Shown piece by piece: positions 22,501-33,716 of a stretch of DNA of 64,000 nucleotides. The translations under genes and the position numbers were made by a program. Numbering within the stretch: the stretch's first letter is position 1; the number at the start of each line of letters is the position of its first letter. The notes under the pieces were generated by a model, which had not been told where the DNA came from, did not search any database, and saw only the letters and a program-made list of their open reading frames with translations. The stretch is taken from contig WHVA01000196.1 in the NCBI GenBank assembly GCA_015179125.1, forward strand, positions 1-64,000, read 5' to 3'. This DNA comes from Gautieria morchelliformis (lineage: Eukaryota > Basidiomycota > Agaricomycetes > Gomphales > Gomphaceae).

Positions 22501-22907
22501 CAGTGCATGTTGCCTCTTCCCTCGATCATAAGACTGGTTCTCAGGATCGAGCCACGGCCCTCCGGTTGCAAGGGGGAGGGAGACATGGGAAAGAAGGGCG
22601 CGTATGATCCCACGGCCAAGTTTGAAGTTGAACCTGAGTGGGTCGATTAGGTGAGGGGAGGGGGAGATGTTTTTTGTTGTGATAAACGCAACTATTTCAT
22701 TTCAAATCGTTTATATATAGAAGAAACTAATAAAGAAAGAAAAAAGAAAAAGATCAAAAAAGACACAGAAATGACATTTATGATAGACGTCGGCGCAGAT
22801 GACGATCACACGAATTTACGACATGCTATATTACTCATAAATCGGGTAATGTACAGGAGTTCGAGCGTCGACCACGTGTGGTCGATCAGGGACGGCGCGC
22901 CTATCGA

Positions 22908-23038
22908 GTGATGGCATCGGCCATGACGTCGAGAGGCGCCAGGCCATAGGCACCGAAGGGTGCGGGCACCAAACGCCGCAGAGAACAATAGATTGCGCAG
23001 GAGTACAGGGTGCTGTGGAGCGACCTGAGAATGTAACC
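22908..23038 (-). CDS. possible 3'-terminal exon of an unrecognised gene
   Basis: On the minus strand, an intron acceptor (ACTGCAG) is followed by an open frame, YILRSLHSTLYSCAIYCSLR, then LVPAPFGAYGLAPLDVMADA and a stop. The GC-rich third positions differ from the AT-rich neighbours and suggest a host exon. No upstream exon could be joined. Confidence 0.25.
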
Positions 23039-23782
23039 TGCAGTATACATACTCAATCAGCTGCCCCACAGAAAGGGCACAGAGACAGCGGCCCCATCTC
23101 CAAGCCCAGCATATATGCTGGGCAGGGTAGACTCAGATCCATTTTCCTATTTGAACTCCATGACATGTCTGACTGACTACTATCTTAACATCATGTGGAC
23201 AGGGGCTTTGTATACTAGGTACAGATCTCTATTCCAAAGCCCAGACAATCCTAACATCATCCCCATCACCCCATGACTTTATGACTATAAATTAGTCACC
23301 CCTTTGTTACAAAGTAGTTTTTCGACCCATCCATCCAATATCTTGAACACTAGTAGTTACTATCAACATAGTATAAATAGCTAGTACAAATGTATGAACG
23401 AAATCATCCAGAATCGATTATTCTGCCTCCTGAAATTACTGTAGTCTTGTTTGATAGCTACAGAGCTCAGATCTTGATAGTTTATTCCAAATCTTCGTCG
23501 AGGGTCTACTATCACTGTTTACTCTATACTACCTTAAAAGCGAACACTTTTGATTTGGCTATCCCTTGGATCGACACCGTTCTTCTGTCAACGCGGTCAC
23601 ATGACTCTCATTCATCAGTGCTGGACGCGCCTTGAAAAGCTTAGTCAGCACACAGAAGAAGGGCGAACATAGTGGTTCCAGTCACTGAGCAATAGATTCT
23701 ATTTCATTGAAAGGCACTAATTAACACCTTAATCCAAAATTTTTGGCTTGCTGGAGGGGCATGGTCAAAAACTACTACCGCC

Positions 23783-24240
23783 ATGCACGAAACAGCGTCG
23801 AACTTCTTCAACAAGTGAGTGTAACCTAACACCTGATTGACACTCTCTGATCTAGAACTGAGTCTACTTTCAGGTATGCCCTTTTTTTCGAATTATCTGA
23901 TTTTATATCATTAGGATTAATTTTTTGCGTACAGGTCTGTAGAGGCACAACTACCCACCCCACCATCTCAGCACCGTACTCGGGAGACCACCGTGCCAGT
24001 TGTTGTGGATTTGCATATGGTTGAATGCATAGTTGGACGAGTCGAGTCAAGCGCGGGAATGAGTCGGGAATTGTTGACCACAGTGGTGACTTTGCCAGGA
24101 CTGTTTTCGTGGAACCAGAAGTCGAGTTTTAATAGGTGCGTTTTTTTTTTTCTTTTTTCTCTTTGCTTTCTCATCATTTATATTACTCCAGTAAGCTATG
24201 TTGTCGTTACACATCAATTGTAATATTTTAAACATTCCCC
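23783..24240 (+). CDS. small spliced hypothetical gene with an 18-nt exon
   Basis: ATG at 23783 opens exon 1 (to 23814), followed by an 18-nt exon (23856-23873) and a 201-nt exon (23935-24135), all joined in frame with GT/AG introns. The product reads MHETASNFFNK, TESTF, RSVEAQLPTPPS and later VVVDLHMVECIVGRVES. A further exon after the pyrimidine-rich intron ending TACTCCAG (24190) would add about 14 codons before a stop near 24232. No domain is recognised. It could be the 5' part of a truncated gene. Confidence 0.35.
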
Positions 24241-24429
24241 TTACTCTCTGAGACTCCCAAGTCCCTGCGCTCTCAAGCTACAGACACGAACAATTTGCCA
24301 TGCACGATGCAAAGGTTCTTTTGTTGTACTGACTAAGATTTCCTTATGCTAACCTAGTAAGTGAATTTGCTGTCTCAGGGCTCACAGCAGTTGGTTTGTT
24401 TGGTGATTTGATCCGTCTACCCGTCGATA

Positions 24430-24594
24430 TGGGCTGGCTTTGGGTAGCTTATTTTAAGTGCTTAAATGTACTTAATTTTAGTGGTAGCTAAATTAATTTT
24501 TTTTACACTGATTTTGGGGTGAAAAAAGCTACTGGAATTAAGTACTAGTGCAAAAAGTACTTATTTGAAGTGCCCGCTCTTCCTACAGTGCCTA
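24430..24594. repeat. MITE-like AT-rich element ending CTTCCTACAGTG
   Basis: Contains paired TTAAGTGCTTAAATGTACTTAA / AATTAAGTACTAGTGCAAAAAGTACTT arms. It ends in TCTTCCTACAGTG, the same ending as the elements at 45351-45585 and 55857-56613. It truncates the D5-like fragment at 24595. Confidence 0.45.
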
Positions 24595-25168
24595 GAGGAT
24601 TATCACTTGGTCTAATCCTAAAATCAGGCCAGCCTATATTAATCCCTTGATATCCTACTAGTCCTACATCTTCTGGATATAGCTGAGCCCTACTTTGTGG
24701 ATATAATCCCCTCTGAGGTCCTGGGATAAGAGTAATTGCAAGAGAATATATGGCTTTTCTAAAAGATTTGGAGTTAATCTCATAGGTACCATTCTTCATT
24801 CCCAAAAGACCTACATTAGAGTTAAGTTTTCCTACAAACTTAGGATCTCCCAGCTTATAATATAGGGCCTTCATCAACCTCATGGTGGTAATACAAGAAC
24901 CAAGGTATCTAACAATGTCATTAATAGGGATGTCATCCTTAGGTATTTCATCATGGAGAAAACCTACAAATATTTCTGATATGATATTGTACAAGTATTC
25001 ACCTCCATCCTTTTGCCAAGTCCCTCCTTCAAAATACCACCATTCTTTATCAGAATGAACTAATTCTCCAACAAGAAGTTCATATAGAACACCAACAAGA
25101 ATGTTATCACAATGACTACCTATATGATCCATGAAAGATAGCTCTTGTAACTTAGATGAACCAGACAT
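24595..25168 (-). pseudogene. D5-type primase/helicase N-terminal linker fragment (large-DNA-virus-like)
   Basis: The minus-strand frame from 25168 includes HSDKEWWYFEGGTWQKDGG, then an alpha-helical stretch, then DPKFVGKLNSNVGLLGMKNG with TYEINSKSFRKA. This W-x-x-F...W, then F-x-x-K-L-(D/N)-x-N-x-x-LLG-x-x-NG-x-Y pattern is characteristic of the D5_N linker between primase and superfamily 3 helicase in nucleocytoplasmic large DNA viruses and some plasmid/phage primases. The helicase is missing: after the motif the frame continues into unmatched sequence and is cut by a MITE. The region is markedly AT-rich compared with neighbouring genes. It is a dead insertion or remnant, described here only as a fragment. 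Confidence 0.5.
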
Positions 25169-25505
25169 TGTCCTACCATCTACTATTATAGACTACAAAA
25201 ATCAATTTATCTAACAACACGAATATTATCAATAATGTGCTGATATGAATATCACAGAATACAAATTGCATAATTTTACCACAACAAAATAATATGATAT
25301 AGAGGGAAGGGGTGGGGGGTCACCGCCTTGGGTCTGGATCCCAAACAGTAACATGGCTAACCGCTTAGGGGGGTCCCGCGTGGTAAAACTCACAACTTCA
25401 GCATCACATTTTTACCACTATCATTGATAACATATAGATCAACATATCTTCTCATTAATTATATATAAATGTTAAAATATCACTGTTTTGACATATTTAT
25501 ACTGT
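25169..25505. other. AT-rich island, left part, with an embedded GC-rich block
   Basis: Low-GC sequence like 33667-34560, interrupted by a GC-rich block at about 25300-25385. The block includes TTGGG/CCCAA around a 7-nt loop but does not make a complete tRNA. No gene is seen. Confidence 0.4.
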
Positions 25506-25521
25506 TCCCAGTTTAGTCAAC

Positions 25522-26106
25522 GTGGAACTCGAGCGCGAGGAACGAGAGGCAGAGAAGAAGAGGGAGGAATTAAAGGAGAAGTGTCGTCTCGCCCAGGAGT
25601 GCAAGGACGCGGGGGATAAAAAGAGGGAGGAGGACGAGGCACGGAAGGCGAAAGAAGCTGAGGAGGAACGGGAAAAGCAACGCAAAGCGGAGGCCGAGGA
25701 GGAGGAGCGCAAGGCTTGGGAAGCCGAGGAAGAAGCGCGGAGGGCCCAGGAAGGTGAAGAAGAGGCTTGGGAGGCTGAGAAGAAGGCCCGAGAGGAGGAG
25801 GCCAAGAAAGCCGAGGTAGCTACCCATGCTCGTCTAAGACAACGCCTTGACGATATGATTAAGGAGTTTCGGGAGCGGCAAGCCTCGGTTAGCCAAGAAA
25901 TTCGGATCCCATCGCCCGAGTTCCGAGTTGGTGGGTTTGGATTCGGCAGCCGCGAAAGCGCGGATTCTTATGTCACTGCAGGCTCGGGAGCGGAGCCAAG
26001 TGAAAGCGAAGCCGAAGGCAACGGGGGCGAAGAAACGGAAAGTGATGGAGGAGGAGTCGGAAGAGGAAGAAGTGAGTCTTCTGTTATGGCTCGGCTCAGG
26101 TTCTGA
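25522..26106 (+). CDS. charged coiled-coil protein, N-terminally truncated (antisense to the adjacent Gypsy element)
   Basis: About 195 codons are open. The first 105 are almost only E, K, R and A with heptad-like spacing (EEREAEKKREELKEKC, KAEEEREKQRKAEAEEEERK), predicting a long coiled coil. A Gly/Ser/Glu-rich part follows, ending SDGGGVGRGRSESSV. The left edge begins inside the coil at the boundary of the AT-rich island, so the N-terminus is missing. The reading continues, after a probable intron, into the cysteine-rich part at 26125. Composition and the repeated TCGG/CCGAG motifs match the neighbouring Gypsy pol, which suggests this gene belongs to that element. Confidence 0.5.
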   Translation: MELEREEREAEKKREELKEKCRLAQECKDAGDKKREEDEARKAKEAEEEREKQRKAEAEEEERKAWEAEEEARRAQEGEEEAWEAEKKAREEEAKKAEVATHARLRQRLDDMIKEFRERQASVSQEIRIPSPEFRVGGFGFGSRESADSYVTAGSGAEPSESEAEGNGGEETESDGGGVGRGRSESSVMARLRF

Positions 26107-26117
26107 CTTGTTTTTTA

Positions 26118-27076
26118 GGAATTCCCTTGTGACAATTGTGACAGGCGGAAAGTCCCTTGCATATGAGGGACTAACATGGCATGCCGGGATTGTAATGCAC
26201 GCAAGGTCCATTGCAGCTTTACTGAGGGAAAACGGAAGCGCAGGGTCGGGGCCGGGACCGAGGTGCTGGCGGCCAGAGCGCCTAGGCCGACGCCTGTGAA
26301 GCCGACGGGAGTCAAGCCGTCAGGAGAGATTAAGGCAGGCCCTTCAGGATCGGGGTCCGGAAAGGGGTCCAGGCTGCCTACCGAGGCCAGGTGGCCCAAG
26401 TTAACGGGCCTTTCGGGAGATCAGGCCTCGGCGGCCATTCGGGAGCTCCTCGCTCAACAGAATGCGCTCTTCGAGCACATGCATGATATGCTCCAAGGGA
26501 TACTGGAGTTTGCCAAGAGAACTCATTGGCAAAACTCGCGTCTCAGCAAGTGGGTTCAGTGGTGGACAGGTGCGGCCGAAGAAGCTGGGGTCTGGGGTTC
26601 GGGTTTGGGTGCAGATTGGGAAGGGTTCAGGTTCGTGGGGGATCAGGTTCGGGAAGTGGGGACAAGGGAAAAGAGAAAGAGGATAAGGAAGAGGAAGGAG
26701 CGGAGGTGAATACAGTTTGGGGTCAGAAAACGGAGGCGGGGATGTGGGTGATGCGGGAAACGGGGGTTCGGATGCAGGATCGGGGAATGATGACAGAATG
26801 GATGCGGACGGGGATGCGACTATGAGAGAGGACTTGTCAGGGGACACCCTGTTTTCCATTTCCAGTTCCGACACCACACCCAGTTCCGACTCCATTTCCG
26901 ACTCCGCTTCCGGTTCCGATTCCATCTCCGCCTCCGCTTTCGGAAATGATTCCGCTTCTGGGAGAACTTCCACCAGTTCTGTTCGCCTTGCCAGTTCCAC
27001 CCCAATTTCCGACTTCCACTCTTGGAACAGTGTTGGAAATCAAGCGACTCGCATAATAGGCGGCATCAAGGGTTGA
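26118..27076 (+). CDS. Cys-cluster (Zn-binding) protein segment and Ser/Asp-rich tail of the same antisense gene
   Basis: From 26118 the frame gives FPCDNCDRRKVPC, a TGA where a Trp is expected, then MACRDCNARKVHCSF. This is a CxxCxxxxxxC pair reminiscent of zinc-cluster proteins common next to basidiomycete Gypsy elements. A Pro/Gly linker and a helical segment (ASAAIRELLAQQNALFEHM) follow up to 26709. In another frame 26717-27076 encodes an acidic, then Ser/Asp-rich region (DTLFSISSSDTTPSSDSISD). A frame change near 26600-26710 and the early TGA suggest decay. Function is unknown; DNA binding is only an inference from the Cys spacing. Confidence 0.45.
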
Positions 27077-27552
27077 TCAAGGGTCAGGGAGGTGCAGGGT
27101 TGATGGCGGGTGCCAAGTGTTGTCCCTGGCTGCGCAGCGTAGTATAATACGGGCTCGCTGACATTGGGGGTCCTTAGACTTTTCTCTTTGGATTTCCCCT
27201 TGGCAGGTGAGAATCCCTTCTCTTGTATACTCTGTTCATTTATACATACTTTGGATTTCCCCTTGTCAGTTGTGTGGTAGTGTGATCTCCACAACTAGGC
27301 AGGGTTGCCCTTACAGGACTAGAATACTAATGATGTTTTTTTCGCAATTATGTGAATCTTTTTTCTTGGTGTTTTTTGTCTGGGGTTCGGAATCGGAAAC
27401 GGGAGTGAGGGGACAGATACGGGACCGAGAACTACAAGCATATTTATTCGGCAAGGCGGCCAAGATAAAACATAGCAAAAGAGTGTTTGCGTCTTACTAA
27501 GAAAGTGACCATATAATGAGTGAAAAAGAAACGGGGGAGCTGGAGCTTGGGT

Positions 27553-29030
27553 TCAAGGAACCCATGGTCCAGGCTTGGCAGGGTAGGCCGAGTGGAAGTC
27601 AGTCACGATCTCGGATGCATGGGCAAGCTCGGTCGCGAGGACCCATGACATCTCCTTGTCGTTACCTTCATAACCAGTCCAATGGACAAGGTACAGGAGG
27701 TTACAAGGTCTGCGGTGTCGGTCGATCTTGGAATCAAGGATCTTGGAAATCTCGTACTCTGTCTCGTCGTCAATCTCGACTGGAGGCGGCGGAGACTGAA
27801 CCTGGTTCGGGATGGTGTTCAGGGTCGCGGGTTCGAGCATTGAGACATGGAAGACCGGGTGGACTGCCCGAAGGCTGTCCGGAAGCTGTAGGATGTAAGC
27901 TCAGGATCCGGGATGGCCAATGATCTTGAAGGGGCCGAGGTACTTTTCAGCCAGCTTCTTCGAGGGCCAGGTTGTCCGGAAGAATTGCGCTTTTACAAAT
28001 GCTAAGGATCTGATCGCGAACTCGGGGGTGGGAGCACGACGCGTGTCAGCCAAGACCTGGTACCGATATTGAGCGGATTTGATTTGCTCTTTGAAGGCAG
28101 CGTGAAGCTGGTCAAGGTCGACTGCAAAGTCTCGGGCCCAAGAGGAAGCAAGGCCCCTTTCAGCGTGAACTGTTAGGTTTGGGTTGTAGCCTTTGTTGGC
28201 ACAGAACAGCGAAATGCCGGTGGTGGCACTGGGAGCATTATTGTACGCAAACTCCACAAGCGGGAGCAACTCGGACCAATTGTCTTGTTGGTAGTTGCAA
28301 TATACCCGGAGATATTGTTTGAGAGTTTGATTTACATGTTCGGTTTGACCATCGCCTTTGGGGTGATAACCGGAGGTAAAATGAAAGTTCATGTCGAGAG
28401 CTTTGCCGAGGGAATGGAAGAAGTGGGATATGAATTCAGAACCTCGGTCCGATGTCACATGACTTGGGAAACCGTGCTTTGAGAACACATGCAAGACAAA
28501 CAGGCGGGCTAGGTCGGCAGAAGTGATCATGTCGTACGTCAGAATGAAGATGCTCTGCTTGGTTAAGCGGCAGACTACCACGAGGATCGCAGTGAATCCC
28601 AAGGATGCCAGCAACTGCTCGATGAAATCCATAGAGATGGAATTCCATGGTTGCTTGGGTATCGGGAGCTGCTTGAGGGTGCCATAGGGCCAGTGACACT
28701 GCGACTTGGAACAGGAGCAAGTGGTGCAGGACTTGCAGAAGTTGATGATGAAAGACCGAATTGTGGGCCAGGTATATTCCCGCGGATTAGAGCAAGGGTC
28801 TTGTTTTGGCCAAAATGTCCCGAGAGTATGTGGTCATGGTTATACTGGAGTACTCGGAGCCGGAGATCGTGAGCATCAGGAACGTATATGCGGCCGTCAT
28901 GGCATAGAAAGCCATCGTCGGTTTGCATCCATCTCGGGTCAGAACTATCACCGAGATGCCGGCAGGCAACGGGGTCAGATGCCAGGTTGGCTAAGATGTC
29001 GGCATGAAGCTTCTCGGAGTCCATCATAGT
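27553..29030 (-). pseudogene. Gypsy integrase with chromodomain
   Basis: Minus-strand pieces give NHDHILSGHFGQNKTLALIR (the His-rich zinc domain), MDFIEQL (first Asp), VTSDRGSEF (second Asp) and GQTEHVNQTLKQYLRVY (Glu). The conserved EYEISKILDSK then leads into LLYLVHWTGYEGNDKEMSW, a clear chromodomain that in chromoviruses directs integration to marked chromatin. The zinc domain and core lie in different frames, and the join between core and chromodomain (about 27840-27910) also changes frame. Confidence 0.85.
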
Positions 29031-29176
29031 GCTCGCTTGGAGGATTGGTGCGAGGAGATAAGTTGCCCGGAGTGACTCCGATAATTGTTGATTTGTGAAA
29101 ATCGGTCGGATGTTTTGCAGGTTGACTGAGCCATAGTCATTACCTCCCTCTTTAAGGTAGACATCCCATTGTCTAG

Positions 29177-30877
29177 TTAAAGCGTCGGGTTTTGTGCCAA
29201 GCTTTCGGGACGGAACCGAATAATGAGGTTAAATTGTGAGAGGAACTCGGACCAGCGGGCTTGTCGTCGGGTTAGCAACTTAGTGGTGGAAAAATACTCC
29301 AAGTTTTTGTGATCGGTGACAATGTCGATAGGGGATCCGGAGCCCTCCAAGTAATGTCTCCAACGTTGAAATGCTTCGAAGATTGCCAGTAGCTCTTTAT
29401 CGTGGACATCGTAATTGAGTTCAGCACCGGAAAAAGTCTGAGAGTGGAAGGCGATGGGATGTAGTTCGCCTGCGTCATCGAACAGAGACATAATTGCACT
29501 GAGGGCATAATCTGAGGCGTCGGTTTCCACGACCATAGGTCGGTCGGGAACCCAGTGTGACAGGATCGGAGCCGAAGTGAAAGCCTCCTTGAGGTAATTG
29601 AAGGACTTTCGGCACTCTTCAGTAAATGCCCATGGGGTGCCTTTACGGGTAACCCGAGTGAGGGGAACAGGGATGTCGGAATAATTGAAGATAAAACGGC
29701 GGTAAAAATTGGCGAAGCCGAGGAAGGACTGTATGCCTTTTACCTTCCGAGGTTCGGGCCAATCGCGGATTGTTTGGACTTGTCTTCTGACATGGTAAAT
29801 CCATCGGTAGAGAGCATATACCCAAGGAATTCCACACAGAGTCACGGTGCCATTCGCATTTATCGGGTTTGGCGTAGAGGCCGTGTTTCCGAAGATGCTG
29901 CAATACTTCATGGACATGTTCCCTATGTTTGACCGGGTCATCGGAGTAGATGAGTATGTCGTCAAGGTACATGACGACGCATACATCAAGCATATCTTTG
30001 AAGATGTCATTCATGAAATGTTGAAAGACCGCAGGACCATTGGTAAGGCCGAACGGCATGACCAGCCATTCGAAGGATCCGTACTGGGTCCGGAAAGCTG
30101 TTTTCCACTCGTCGCCTTCGGCGACTAGGACGAGATGGAATGCATGCCGAAGGTTGATTTTCATATAGATCTGAGCCTTTCGGGGTGCATCCAACAAGTC
30201 GGTAATCAATGGAAGTGGATAGCATCTTTCTTCGTAATCTTGTTGAGTGCTCGGAAATCGACACAAATCCAAAGTTCACCGCTCTTCTTTTTGACAAAGA
30301 GGATGGGGGCTCCGTGCGAAGACCAAGTGGGCCGAATGTAACCCATATTCAGATGCTCATCTATGAACGCCCGGAGTGTGGCAAGCTCCAAGGTAGAGAG
30401 TGAATATAACGGAGGTTGAGGAGGCGTAGGACCGTCCTCCAGAGCGATTTTGAGATCATAGGGTCCATGTGGAGCCAAGGTATCAGCTTTGGACTTGCTG
30501 AACACATCCGCGAAGTCGTGATACTCCAGCAGGACGTCCTTGAGATCCACAGGTTCAGATTTTGGGGAAGCCGAGCAGGCCGAAGCCTCGTTCTCGGGCA
30601 TCGCCAGATTTAGCTGGAAGCACTGGGAGCCCTCTAACTTGCAGGCACGGTAAAATGCCGCAGCGTTAAGGAGAGTAACCCGAGGAGCCTCCAGACTCGG
30701 GGGTGGCTTGGCCGTTGCGGCGTGAGCCGAAGCCGGCGGGGGGTCCACAGGACTGCCCGGAAGGGAAGTTCGGAAAGTAATACTGCCCAATACCCAGTCA
30801 ATCAACGGATTGTAGTGGGTGAGCCAGTTGTGTCCGAGAACTGCCGAAACAGACGAATCAAGGGGGGTGACATACAA
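29177..30877 (-). pseudogene. Gypsy reverse transcriptase and RNase H
   Basis: The minus strand shows [40 protein letters not shown], then [18 protein letters not shown] and the YLDD box. RNase H follows with ETDASDYALSAIM, HDKELLAIFEAF and VTDHKNLEYF. The first RT catalytic Asp (usual KIDL) is Asn here (MKINLRHAF, about 30150), a G-to-A type change that would inactivate the enzyme. Frame changes at about 30206-30270, 29840 and 29190 add to the damage. An SSVSAVLGHNWL segment upstream is the protease-RT linker. Confidence 0.85.
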
Positions 30878-30994
30878 GTCTATGGAATGGGTGTGACCAT
30901 CGGGGAAACAGATAGGTAGCTCTACAGCTTCAGTAATTACCCAATTTGTACTGCCATCGAATAAACGGAGCAGGATTGGATCTACGGAATGGGT

Positions 30995-32450
30995 TCAGAG
31001 AGTGTATTTAGGGACAAAGGCGGATTCTATGAAACAATGGGTAGAGCCAGAATCTACTAATGCTTTAAAATTTTGGTTTGGGACAAGAGACGAGGATAAA
31101 CTAATTACAAGAGAGTTCAGAGAAAAGAGAGCAGAAGCGTTGATTCTTACCTCCCCTACTGCGCAAGTTGAGTCAACACGACCCTCGGTTTGCACAGAGG
31201 TCAGAGGGTCGCTGATTATTTTTTTACACCCAAAGCCGAAGCCTCGGCCTTGCTGTCAGACGTCTTCCCGTCAGAAGCCGTTGCTGCCTGAGCAGACGTG
31301 GCATTCGGGCATTCCTTCGCATGGTGGCCACTCTGCGTGCAAACTAGGCAGAGATTGCTATCCATGCAACACTGGAGTTCTTCAGGCGTGAGTTTGCCAT
31401 CCTTGCCGAGCTTGTTAGCGTAGTCGGGATTTTTCTGACCCTCGGACACATTATTCCCTTTGTGCTTGTCCTTGCTTTTGCCGTGGTTGCTATTACCGGC
31501 ATTGGCATTGGAGTTGCCAGAACTTTGACCTTGACGTCGGTCATTGTTCTGGGGCGCTCGGTTTTGGTTGGACTTGTCCTTGGCCTCGGGTTTGGGTGTG
31601 GATTGAGTCTCGTGAGAGGCTTCACCATGGCGTTCCCAATACCTTTGGTCAATTCTCTGGACCAGATCTTGGAGGTCGTCAAGGGATCAGGGTTTGTCAA
31701 AATGCACCATTTCGTCTTTGATTCGCTTTGGCAAAGCAAGGTAAGCTCGGCGATGCAAAGCCGAATCGTTGTTCTGGAGCATGGATGCAAGTCTGTAGAA
31801 GTCGACAAAAAACCGAGTCGCCTTGTGACTGTCCTTCATGACAAGGTTTTCGAGCTCTACCTCGCCATTGGCAGCCTGGTCATAGGGGCCGAAGTTCAGG
31901 TAAAGCTCTTCCATGAAAATGCCATTGTCCGAGGCCCAGAGGGGCTCGTTAATGGGGTCGTCAGTGAGGAAGGGCTCGAAATAATTAAGAGCCGTCCCTT
32001 TGAGGAAAGAAAGGACATAGTTCACTTTTGCAGAACCATCTCGGAAAGCTTGGGGTTTGGCATGGAAATTCAACGTGCATTGGAGAAGGAAACCTCGGAG
32101 TTTTTTTGGGTCCGAACCATCGAATTGGTGGGGCTCCCGAAGTTTCACCTTTGAATCGGTGCGGTCTCCTCCACCAAGTCCATTGTCGGCTAGCTTTTCC
32201 AAAGCCGCGAGCATATTGCGCCCAACCTGTTCCTTGCCATCTGCCTCTGTATTCGGGTTGGGGTTCGGTCTCGGGGCCTCTGCATCGGGATCGGAATTGT
32301 GCTCGGAACCGGAGTTGTTATTGCCACCATGACCACCGTCTCCAGGGTCACTAGGGTCGGGGTACTCACCGCGGGGGTCTTTGGGAACCTCTCTGATATG
32401 TCCGTGACCGACACCTATAACTCGGCATCAAGACGAGTTCAAAGACGGAG
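30995..32450 (-). pseudogene. Gypsy gag, zinc knuckle and protease
   Basis: Gag reads REPHQFDGSDPKKLRGFLLQ and later LNFGPYDQAANGEVELENL on the minus strand. The CCHC knuckle is CLVCTQSGHHAKEC near 31330. The aspartic protease motif is ALVDSGSTHCFIESAF near 31050. The gag N-terminus (about 32190-32414) is in a different frame from the main part. An R/P/T-rich frame at 31344-31808 bridges gag and the knuckle. Confidence 0.8.
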
Positions 32451-32614
32451 GGGGGTTGTTGTAGCGGTGACAGAATGGGGGGTTTTTGGGGTGGTGTGAA
32501 GCACTTCATGCACGGCGGGCCTCTATGGTTGGGGTGATGCGGCTACTGCGGGCATGGGTGTAAGATCTAGTGATAGGCATATCGAACAACTGTGTGTGGA
32601 GAGTTCTGATATAC

Positions 32615-33213
32615 TGTTAAGAATGTGAGTTGTACTTAATGTTGTAAGTCACGGCATGCAAGCAGCTGCGTACGTATATGAAGAGGGGTCAAGGGAACTA
32701 AGGAGAAATGTCTTCAAGCACCAATTAAGGGCTGAAGCGAGTCTGGGGCCAATACAACGAGAACTGTGGCTTCAATACAGCCAGCTACAATAGCACAAAT
32801 GGAGTTTCTTACTGCCTAAGGTTCTATACATGTTCCCTAGCTATTTAACTAGCTTGGAACGAAGCTATGCTATGAAAGATGTGAATGACGCTTGTGCAGT
32901 GAACAGACGCCGCCGGTGCATGATGTATGCACCGGTGATGGAGTATGTACCTATCTGGCCATTAGGTACTTGTGCCTTGATCTGTGGAGCTCATTCTATA
33001 TTACTGTGGAGCTAATATGTCATTCAGGAACGATGGAGCGCAGAAGGCGCTCCATCTCAGATCTGTGCCTTGAGTGGCCCCAGAACCCAGCTCAGGGTTA
33101 AAGGGGCTGGCTAGATGCGCGCGCGTCTGATAACGCATGCGTGTGTAATAGATGCGCCGGTATCAGCGCAAGAGTGATAGGATAGAGATTAGTCTCCTAT
33201 CCATAATATAACA
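32615..33213 (+). repeat. LTR-like insertion in the Gypsy leader
   Basis: TGTTAAGAATGTG...CATAATATAACA shows TG...CA with a TGTTA/TAACA tip. If removed, the Gypsy LTR-to-gag leader would be about 185 bp, a normal length. A perfect 5-bp duplication is not visible (TATAC left, CTTAA right). A GGTATCAGCGC string at about 33161 resembles a tRNA primer site. Confidence 0.35.
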
Positions 33214-33283
33214 CTTAAGGCTCAACCCGAGGGCCGAGCCGAGGTTAGCTGAAGTTCTGGAATAGATGGCTTGGCTTCAACTT

Positions 33284-33666
33284 TGTAGGTTGCGACCACT
33301 ACAGTGTTCCGCCCTAATTTCGGGAAATGGATTCGGGAACAGATTTGGCTGGAAGCCGAGATTCGGAATGAGGTCAGACAGAGAAGCGGAAAGATACGAG
33401 GAATCTAAGTCGATATCAGAACTGAGGAATTAGCATACATGACGGGGGGTTTATAAACTAATTGCAAGGAACGGAAAGAGGGCATCAATGCCCGTATTGA
33501 GCAGGAAGCAGGGTCGACGGACGATCATCAGAAATGGAACAGGACTATCTAGGAAAGGGGATCAGGGTGAATGATGAACCGATAAGGAACCCGAGTTAAG
33601 CTGAAGGTTCCCGAGCGATATCCGAGGCCGAGGCCTCGGGTCCAGACTTGGGAACGGGTCTTAACA
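33284..33666 (-). repeat. probable 5' LTR of the Gypsy element (383 bp)
   Basis: Read on the minus strand it begins TGTTAAGACCCGTTCCC and ends CGCAACCTACA (TG...CA). It has a TTTATAAACCCCCC TATA-like box at about 33450. It lies upstream of gag in the right orientation. The base composition and GAGGCC/CCGAGG motifs resemble the element's coding part. Confidence 0.55.
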
Positions 33667-33716
33667 ATTACACTTCATGGCTCATAGATTACCTCACCAA
33701 GTTGTAAAATGTAATA

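Larger units (their letters stand above)
27540..33666 (-). mobile_element. Ty3/Gypsy chromovirus, degenerate, minus strand
   Basis: In minus-strand order there are: an LTR (33666-33284), a leader, gag, zinc knuckle, protease, reverse transcriptase, RNase H, integrase with complete DDE residues, and a C-terminal chromodomain. The frame changes many times. A second LTR on the left could not be found; the left side instead merges with the antisense coiled-coil gene. The whole unit sits inside an AT-rich island that carries the D5-like fragment on one side and a tRNA-like sequence on the other. Confidence 0.85.

Noticed and set aside
25300..25385. Second tRNA-like sequence left of the Gypsy element
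   Set aside because: Only a T-arm-like hairpin (TTGGG/CCCAA) is present; no matching acceptor or D arm.
31462..32154. 231-codon plus-strand open frame opposite Gypsy gag
   Set aside because: It is the antisense shadow of gag; its translation has no coding character while the minus strand has clear gag motifs.
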